The notes under the pieces are model-generated. The model had not been told where the DNA came from. It made no database searches and saw only the letters and a program-made list of their open reading frames with translations. A stretch of 10,330 nt of DNA from Klebsiella pneumoniae (GTDB lineage: Bacteria; Pseudomonadota; Gammaproteobacteria; Pseudomonadales; Pseudohongiellaceae). The position numbers were made by a program, and so were the translations under genes. Below, piece after piece: positions 6,387-10,330 of the stretch. How positions within the stretch are numbered: position 1 is the first letter of the stretch; every line of letters begins with the position of its first letter. The stretch spans positions 1 through 10,330 of the forward strand of contig CAMBPO010000077.1 in the NCBI GenBank assembly GCA_945869725.1, given 5' to 3'.

Positions 6387-7668
6387 TTCTCCGCGTCGGT
6401 TACACGGCCGACTTTTGCCGGATGGACTGAACCCCATCCGGCAGTTTTTATTTGCTGGAACACTGGCACTCGCCAGTCTTATGCCGGGCATGCTGTTGTC
6501 ATCGCCGGCTCACGCGCTGAGCTGCGAAGCGTTGCTCGCGTCAGAAGGCGCACAGACCATCAGCGTTCACTGTGGCGGCGCGCCCAGCGCCACCTTTGAT
6601 CAGAACAATGATGTGTGGGTTGCCTTTGTGGCTGACCTGCATGTCTACGTGTCGCGTTCAGAGGATAAGGGCACAACGTTTTCGACGCCGGTGCGCGTCA
6701 ATGCCGTGCCCGAAGACGCTGAATTCAACGGCGAAAACCGCCCCAAGATCATTGTCGCCGATGATGGCACGGTGCTGTTGTCGTGGACCAAAAAGACCTC
6801 CAACCGCTTTACCGGCGAGATCCGCTTCTCGCGATCAACCGATGGCGGCCGCAGTTTTGAAGAACCGCGCACCATCAATGACGACGGGCTGGCGATAGGC
6901 CACCGCTTTGACAGTTTGTTCCTGACAGAATCGGGCAAACTGTTTGTCACCTGGATCGACAAACGTGATCTGGAAGCCAGTCTGGCAGGTAGCGAAAGTT
7001 ATCCGGGTGCCGCGATTTACTACACGGTCTCTGATGATCTGGGCGCCAGCTTTATTCCCAACGTGCGGGTCGCACACAATAGCTGCGAATGCTGCCGCAT
7101 TGCGGTTGCACCTCACGGCAAGGATGACGTTGCGATTCTGTGGCGGCAGATATTTGGTGACCAGATTCGCGATCACGCCATTGCCGTGCTTGGTCACGAT
7201 GGCAGCGTGAGCGATGTTTCGCGAGCCACGGTTGATAACTGGCAAATTGACGCCTGCCCGCATCACGGCCCGACCATGGTTCCGGCCAGCAGCGCCGATC
7301 AATACCACATGAGCTGGTTCAGTGCCGGTACCATCCACAGCGGCATCCATTATGCGCGTTATGATCTAGCCTCGGCGGCGCCCTCTGACATCATCAAAGT
7401 CGACGGCACGCCGGGCGCGGGCCATCCGTCGCTGGCCACGTTTGATGGCACACTCTATCTGGTGTGGAAAGGATTTGACGGTATGTCGACACCCCTGCAA
7501 CTGATGCTCTCGCATGATGAGGGACGCAGCTGGTCAACACCACAAACACTGATCACCACCGATCAGGCCAGTGATCATCCCTTGCTGATCACATCATCGG
7601 ACGGTGTCTACCTGAGCTGGGCAAGTGAACAACACGGCTACGTGTTTAAGGAGTTAAGCCATGATTAA
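6361..7668 (+). CDS. Secreted BNR/Asp-box (sialidase-fold) protein with Cys/His motifs
   Basis: Up to 435 residues. It contains four Asp-box motifs (S-x-D-x-G-x-x-aromatic) at residues 100-107, 159-166, 224-231 and 384-391 of the longest frame, typical of a six-bladed beta-propeller with the sialidase fold. The catalytic Arg triad of true sialidases was not recognised, so hydrolase activity is doubtful. Two unusual motifs, SCECCR (241-246) and ACPHHG (298-303), could bind a metal or form disulfides. The start is uncertain. TTG 6361 has GGGGAG 8 nt before it and overlaps the receptor gene by 26 bp, but it leaves a long N-terminus. CTG 6427 would give a tidy signal peptide, MNPIRQFLFAGTLALA, ending near SPAHA. 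ATG 6481 looks too short. The end overlaps the thioredoxin ATG by 8 bp, so these two are translationally coupled. Confidence 0.8.
   Translation: MQTSHLISDSPRRLHGRLLPDGLNPIRQFLFAGTLALASLMPGMLLSSPAHALSCEALLASEGAQTISVHCGGAPSATFDQNNDVWVAFVADLHVYVSRSEDKGTTFSTPVRVNAVPEDAEFNGENRPKIIVADDGTVLLSWTKKTSNRFTGEIRFSRSTDGGRSFEEPRTINDDGLAIGHRFDSLFLTESGKLFVTWIDKRDLEASLAGSESYPGAAIYYTVSDDLGASFIPNVRVAHNSCECCRIAVAPHGKDDVAILWRQIFGDQIRDHAIAVLGHDGSVSDVSRATVDNWQIDACPHHGPTMVPASSADQYHMSWFSAGTIHSGIHYARYDLASAAPSDIIKVDGTPGAGHPSLATFDGTLYLVWKGFDGMSTPLQLMLSHDEGRSWSTPQTLITTDQASDHPLLITSSDGVYLSWASEQHGYVFKELSHD
6416..6449 (+). terminator. Hairpin with T-run after the receptor gene, inside the BNR start region
   Basis: TGCCGGATGG (6416-6425) and CCATCCGGCA (6434-6443) form a perfect 10-bp stem with an 8-nt loop, followed by GTTTTT. 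This has the form of an intrinsic terminator or attenuator located 30 nt after the receptor stop. It overlaps the first codons of the BNR gene if TTG 6361 or CTG 6427 is the start. It may lower expression of the downstream genes relative to the receptor. Confidence 0.6.
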
Positions 7669-8158
7669 AAAACGGTTTTTTTCAGTGCTGTTATCCGCAG
7701 CGGTGTTGCTTGGCCCAGCTCACCAAGGAGTGTCTGACGAAGCACCCGCCGACAACATTCAAGGTTTTGGCCCGCAAACATTTACCGCCATCAAGGCACA
7801 ATTTGCCGGCAAACCCTTTGTGGTCAGCCTGTGGTCGGTTGATTGTGCGCCCTGCCGGGTTGAGCTGGACATGCTTGGGCAAATGAAAAAGGCCGACCCA
7901 GACTTTCCCTTGGTGGTGATTTCAACAGACTCGATTGAGATGCGCGAAGACGCCGCTGATATTCTGGACGAGTATCAGCTGGCCGGCGAAACCACCTGGA
8001 TGTTCGCTGACAGCTTTGTGGAAAGGCTTCGATTCAGTATCGACCCGGGTTGGTATGGCGAATTACCGCGCAGCTATTTTTATGACGCCGAACACAATAT
8101 GATGGCGCACAGCGGCATACTAACAGAAGAAAAATTCCGAGAATTGTTCCCTGACTGA
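7661..8158 (+). CDS. Periplasmic TlpA-like thioredoxin
   Basis: The 165-residue protein has a signal peptide (MIKKRFFSVLLSAAVLLGP...) of about 22-25 residues, then a compact thioredoxin fold. The active site is WSVDCAPCR with Cys62 and Cys65. The expected cis-proline is Pro136 in ELPRSYFYD. This matches the TlpA/ResA/DsbE class of membrane-side thiol-disulfide reductases, which keep cysteines or metal-binding thiols reduced. The mature part is short, with no extra domain. AAGGAG lies about 7 nt before the ATG, and the start overlaps the BNR stop by 8 bp. The neighbour carries CECC and CPHH motifs, so it is a natural candidate substrate; this is inference. Confidence 0.9.
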   Translation: MIKKRFFSVLLSAAVLLGPAHQGVSDEAPADNIQGFGPQTFTAIKAQFAGKPFVVSLWSVDCAPCRVELDMLGQMKKADPDFPLVVISTDSIEMREDAADILDEYQLAGETTWMFADSFVERLRFSIDPGWYGELPRSYFYDAEHNMMAHSGILTEEKFRELFPD

Positions 8159-8267
8159 TCCAGCAGGGCGGTTGTTGTCCAGAGAGTTTCTTTTTAGCCG
8201 CTGCCGGCAAAACAAGCAGCACTTAAGAACAATAACTTTCTGATACACGTCCTGCCAGGAACAGAAA

Positions 8268-9587
8268 ATGAGCGACATCAAACAAGAAAAAGAACAGCAA
8301 TCGCCTCCACCCGTTTATAACCCCTACTCAACCGCCCGCGCCAGAAATTATGCGCTTGGTTTGCTCACCGTTGTCTACAGCTTCAACTTTATTGACCGGC
8401 AACTGCTGTCGATCTTGCAGGAGTCCATCAAACTGGATCTGTCATTGTCAGACAGTCAGTTGGGTTTGTTGACCGGCTTTGCCTTTGCCATGTTTTATGT
8501 CACCGCCGGCATCCCCATCGCACGCTGGGCTGATCGCGGTAATCGTCGCAACATCGTAGCTCTAGCCATTGGTACGTGGAGCTTCATGACAGCCATCAGT
8601 GGTCTTGCTCAAAACTACGTTCATCTATTGCTCGCGCGCATCGGTGTCGGTGTTGGTGAAGCAGGCGGCAGCCCGCCCTCGCACTCCATTGTGTCCGATA
8701 TCTATCCGCCGGAAAAACGTGCAACAGCGCTGTCAATTTACTCAACAGGCGTCAACATTGGCATTCTGTTCGGGTTCTTGTTTGGTGGCTGGCTCAACGA
8801 GTTTTTTGGCTGGCGCGTGGCGTTTGTGGTGGTGGGCATACCGGGCATTTTGATTGCCTTCCTGGTGCGCAGAACTCTGGCAGAACCCATCCGCGGACTT
8901 AATGAGAACAAGCAGGTGCCGGCAGCGCTGGTGCCGTTCAAAGATGTCATGTCACTGCTGTGGAGCAGACGGTCTTTCCGTCACATGGCGCTGGCGGCGG
9001 GACTCAATGCGTTTGCCGCTTACGGCACCTTAAACTGGCTGGCATCATTTTTTATTCGCAGTCACGGCATGACCACCGGTGAACTCGGCACATGGCTGGC
9101 GTTGTCATCCGGCTTGTTTGGCGCTATCGGGGTGTTTGCCGGCGGCATCATTGCCGACAGACTGGCTCCCCGCGACAAGCGCTGGTATGTGTGGTTGCCG
9201 GCGATTGCCGGTTTTATCAGCTTACCGTTTATGGTGGCCGTCTATCTGACCTCAAGCCAATACCTGGCACTGGTTCTGGCCTTCATTCCGGGCCTGCTGT
9301 TTAACGTGTATCTGGGCACCACCATTGCCACCTCTCACGCACTGGTCGGACAGCGCATGCGTGCCACCGCATCAGCCATTCTGTTCCTGATCCTGAACAT
9401 TATTGGTCTGGGACTTGGCCCCTGGTCGGTTGGCATGTTAAGTGACTACCTGCAACCCAGTCTCGGTGTTGAGTCGCTGCGATATGCCATGGTCTTTGTG
9501 ATACCAGCGGTATTGTTCTGGTCTTCCTGCCACTTTCTGCTGGCTTCAAAGAATCTGCGAGCTGATCTGGCCGCAGCGCCGGACTGA
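8268..9587 (+). CDS. Spinster-type MFS transporter
   Basis: The 439-residue inner-membrane carrier has 12 predicted helices. The N-terminal FNFIDRQLLSILQESIK (39-55) is typical of the Spinster-like branch of the major facilitator superfamily. The helix 2-3 loop has motif A, GIPIARWADRGNRR (81-94). ARIGVGVGEAGGSPPSHSI (123-141) is the usual helix 4-5 signature. Bacterial members are often annotated as MFS transporters of unknown substrate; eukaryotic Spinster proteins move sphingolipids and lysolipids. AGGAACAG precedes the ATG by 4 nt. A 109-bp gap follows the thioredoxin gene without an obvious terminator, so it may share the transcript, but this is not certain. It could carry a product released in the periplasm into, or an effector out of, the cytoplasm. 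Confidence 0.92.
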   Translation: MSDIKQEKEQQSPPPVYNPYSTARARNYALGLLTVVYSFNFIDRQLLSILQESIKLDLSLSDSQLGLLTGFAFAMFYVTAGIPIARWADRGNRRNIVALAIGTWSFMTAISGLAQNYVHLLLARIGVGVGEAGGSPPSHSIVSDIYPPEKRATALSIYSTGVNIGILFGFLFGGWLNEFFGWRVAFVVVGIPGILIAFLVRRTLAEPIRGLNENKQVPAALVPFKDVMSLLWSRRSFRHMALAAGLNAFAAYGTLNWLASFFIRSHGMTTGELGTWLALSSGLFGAIGVFAGGIIADRLAPRDKRWYVWLPAIAGFISLPFMVAVYLTSSQYLALVLAFIPGLLFNVYLGTTIATSHALVGQRMRATASAILFLILNIIGLGLGPWSVGMLSDYLQPSLGVESLRYAMVFVIPAVLFWSSCHFLLASKNLRADLAAAPD

Positions 9588-9609
9588 TTGTCAGGCTGTT
9601 GATGATGAA

Positions 9610-9645
9610 GGAGTGGCGGCAGTCACCTGCTGCCGCTGCTACTCC
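9610..9645. repeat. Hairpin downstream of the MFS gene
   Basis: GGAGT (9610-9614) pairs with ACTCC (9641-9645), and inside it GCGGCAG (9616-9622) pairs with CTGCCGC (9630-9636), loop 7 nt. It is not followed by a T-run; an A-run follows instead. It may protect the 3' end of the MFS transcript or be a REP-like palindrome. Confidence 0.55.
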
Positions 9646-9658
9646 AGAAAAAAAAGCC

Positions 9659-9702
9659 AAAAAAAGGGGACGGAGGACATTTGCCCTCCGTCCCCTTTTT
9701 TT
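9659..9702. terminator. Bidirectional terminator or REP-like palindrome, A7-GGGGACGGAGG / CCTCCGTCCCC-T7
   Basis: The two arms are perfect 18-bp inverted copies (9659-9676 and 9685-9702) with an 8-nt loop. An 11-bp GC-rich stem followed by seven T on both strands is an excellent bidirectional intrinsic terminator. It lies between the rightward MFS gene and the leftward 71-residue protein and can serve both. I also recall GGGGACGGAGG-type palindromes as dispersed repeats in gammaproteobacteria, often with Y1 (REP-associated) transposases, so it may be of mobile origin. Confidence 0.8.
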
Positions 9703-9772
9703 ATTCGCCACTGTTTATGCGGCGATTACGGGGAGCAATCTCCGCAAACACAGTAAGTCTATTCGCCACCCA

Positions 9773-9988
9773 CTATTGCTGTTTTTCTACCAGATTCAGA
9801 ACCACATAACGGTGCCAAAAATACAAACCGCCCATGGCTAGGCCCCAATAACCATGATCTGAGGTTGTCAGCAAGAGAACACCAGTAATCAACGCTGCTA
9901 AGGCAGTTCGTATTAAATCCAATTTTGGATTGCGAGTCTTTGCTGACCTCAGCTCCCAGTTCAGCAGTTTTTGAAGCAAAGTTTCCAT
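9773..9988 (-). CDS. Small two-helix membrane protein, unknown function
   Basis: The 71-residue product starts with an amphipathic, charged segment (METLLQKLLNWELRSAKTRN). Two hydrophobic segments follow at about 25-42 and 45-64, the second with HGYWGLAMGGLYFWHRY. It ends in a charged tail, VEKQQ. No family is recognised. The ATG at 9988 is chosen because GAGG lies 8-9 nt before it. A longer frame can start at TTG 10045, but this would run through a structured leader. The leader can form two mutually exclusive hairpins, one covering the ribosome binding site. The stop is followed by a hairpin with T7 on this strand. Confidence 0.65.
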   Translation of the reverse strand: METLLQKLLNWELRSAKTRNPKLDLIRTALAALITGVLLLTTSDHGYWGLAMGGLYFWHRYVVLNLVEKQQ

Positions 9989-9995
9989 GGTAATA

Positions 9996-10043
9996 ACCTC
10001 AGGTAGACCAAACATGCCGCCCACCTGAGATGGGGTGGACGGC
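9996..10043 (-). promoter_or_regulatory. Leader with alternative hairpins covering the ribosome binding site
   Basis: In the minus-strand RNA, GCCGUCCACC (10043-10034) can pair over 10 bp, one G-U, with GGUGGGCGGC (10025-10016). Alternatively, AUCUCAGGU (10031-10023) can pair over 9 bp, one G-U, with ACCUGAGGU (10004-9996), which includes the GAGG Shine-Dalgarno. Both use bases 10023-10025, so only one can form at a time. This has the shape of a translational switch. The trigger is unknown. Confidence 0.45.
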
Positions 10044-10045
10044 AA

Positions 10046-10262
10046 TCAGATACGAAATTGAGTTCCAGAATCAGTTATCAAAAATATATTCGTGACAGGC
10101 TCCGCCACTTACCAAGCTGACCTTACTGATGCTTAGCTCTCTCATTTTTCCAGCATCCATGTTGAATAAAAATAGTTCCTGCATCTGGGTTATAGCACGC
10201 TAAATGAGGTCACGCCTGTAAAGTTACCAAGCGCGAGTGCGGACCACTTTGTCTATTCCTCT
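10046..10262. other. Non-coding stretch, no feature recognised
   Basis: With the leader just before it, about 270 bases lack a gene. The section near 10080-10095 is AT-rich and could hold the promoter of the 71-residue protein, but no convincing -35/-10 pair was found. No tRNA or small RNA was recognised, and no terminator was seen for the gene entering from the right. Confidence 0.4.
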
Positions 10263-10330
10263 CTACTGCCAGCTCTGCACTAGCTCATCATAATCAACGG
10301 TGATCGGCGTTGGTTTTTCGTTATCCAGTG
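10263..10330 (-). CDS. C-terminal end of an unidentified gene, cut by the window edge
   Basis: The minus strand reads LDNEKPTPITVDYDELVQSW followed by Q and a TAG stop at 10265-10263. The composition is protein-like, and the other frames on this strand stop early. Only 21 residues are visible, so no family can be named. It would be transcribed toward the 71-residue protein gene. Confidence 0.4.
   Translation of the reverse strand, partial: LDNEKPTPITVDYDELVQSWQ

Noticed and set aside
6835..7350. 171-codon frame on the minus strand inside the BNR gene
   Set aside because: Shadow of the propeller gene, whose Asp boxes and motifs are on the other strand.
6361..7668. Calling the BNR protein an active exo-sialidase
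   Set aside because: Asp boxes show only the fold; the Arg triad, catalytic Tyr/Glu and FRIP-type motif were not recognised.
8159..8267. Promoter or terminator between the thioredoxin and MFS genes
   Set aside because: No stem with a T-run and no convincing -35/-10 pair were found, so neither is called.

Overview
The window looks like chromosomal DNA of a Gram-negative gammaproteobacterium, possibly marine. The reasons are three outer-membrane proteins (a TonB-dependent receptor, a MipA/OmpV-type barrel and a small barrel), a periplasmic TlpA-like thioredoxin, a Spinster-type MFS carrier, and relics of IS6- and IS21-like insertion sequences. The genus cannot be fixed from the sequence. No rRNA, tRNA or CRISPR array was seen.

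Layout. Bases 1-400 are insertion-sequence debris: the first 45 codons of an IS6-family transposase, then a 59-bp element made of two facing IS21-like ends. Next is a membrane-anchored LytTR transcription factor (442-1401, +). It meets, with no base between the stop codons, a leftward group: a small outer-membrane barrel (1402-2076), a MipA/OmpV protein (2241-3074) and a DUF2306 membrane protein (3140-3838). A 268-bp divergent region (3839-4106) separates these from a rightward set: TonB-dependent receptor (4107-6386), secreted BNR/Asp-box protein with Cys/His motifs (6361-7668), TlpA-like thioredoxin (7661-8158) and Spinster-type MFS transporter (8268-9587). Two strong hairpins follow. A 71-residue two-helix membrane protein (minus strand) and the last codons of an unidentified minus-strand gene close the window.

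How the parts may work together. The best signal is regulatory. Two leftward promoters, one before the small barrel and one before DUF2306-mipA, each carry a direct repeat of an 11-bp box (GAACnAnnGGT on +; ACCnnTnGTTC on the transcribed strand). The period is 20 bp in both, and the distance to a TA(T/G)CAT -10 element is nearly the same (32 and 33 bp). The box resembles the published AlgR/LytTR target, and the LytTR gene is next door, so this looks like a compact local LytTR regulon of envelope proteins. The rightward set resembles an uptake and processing locus: receptor, periplasmic beta-propeller with possible metal ligands, disulfide reductase and inner-membrane carrier. Its substrate is unknown. 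Copper or another thiophilic metal complex is a guess based on the Cys/His motifs. A palindrome, TGCGACA-N3-TGTCGCA, near the receptor promoter, with a degraded copy at the DUF2306 promoter, suggests a second regulator encoded elsewhere. The leader of the 71-residue protein can fold into two mutually exclusive hairpins, one of which hides its ribosome binding site.
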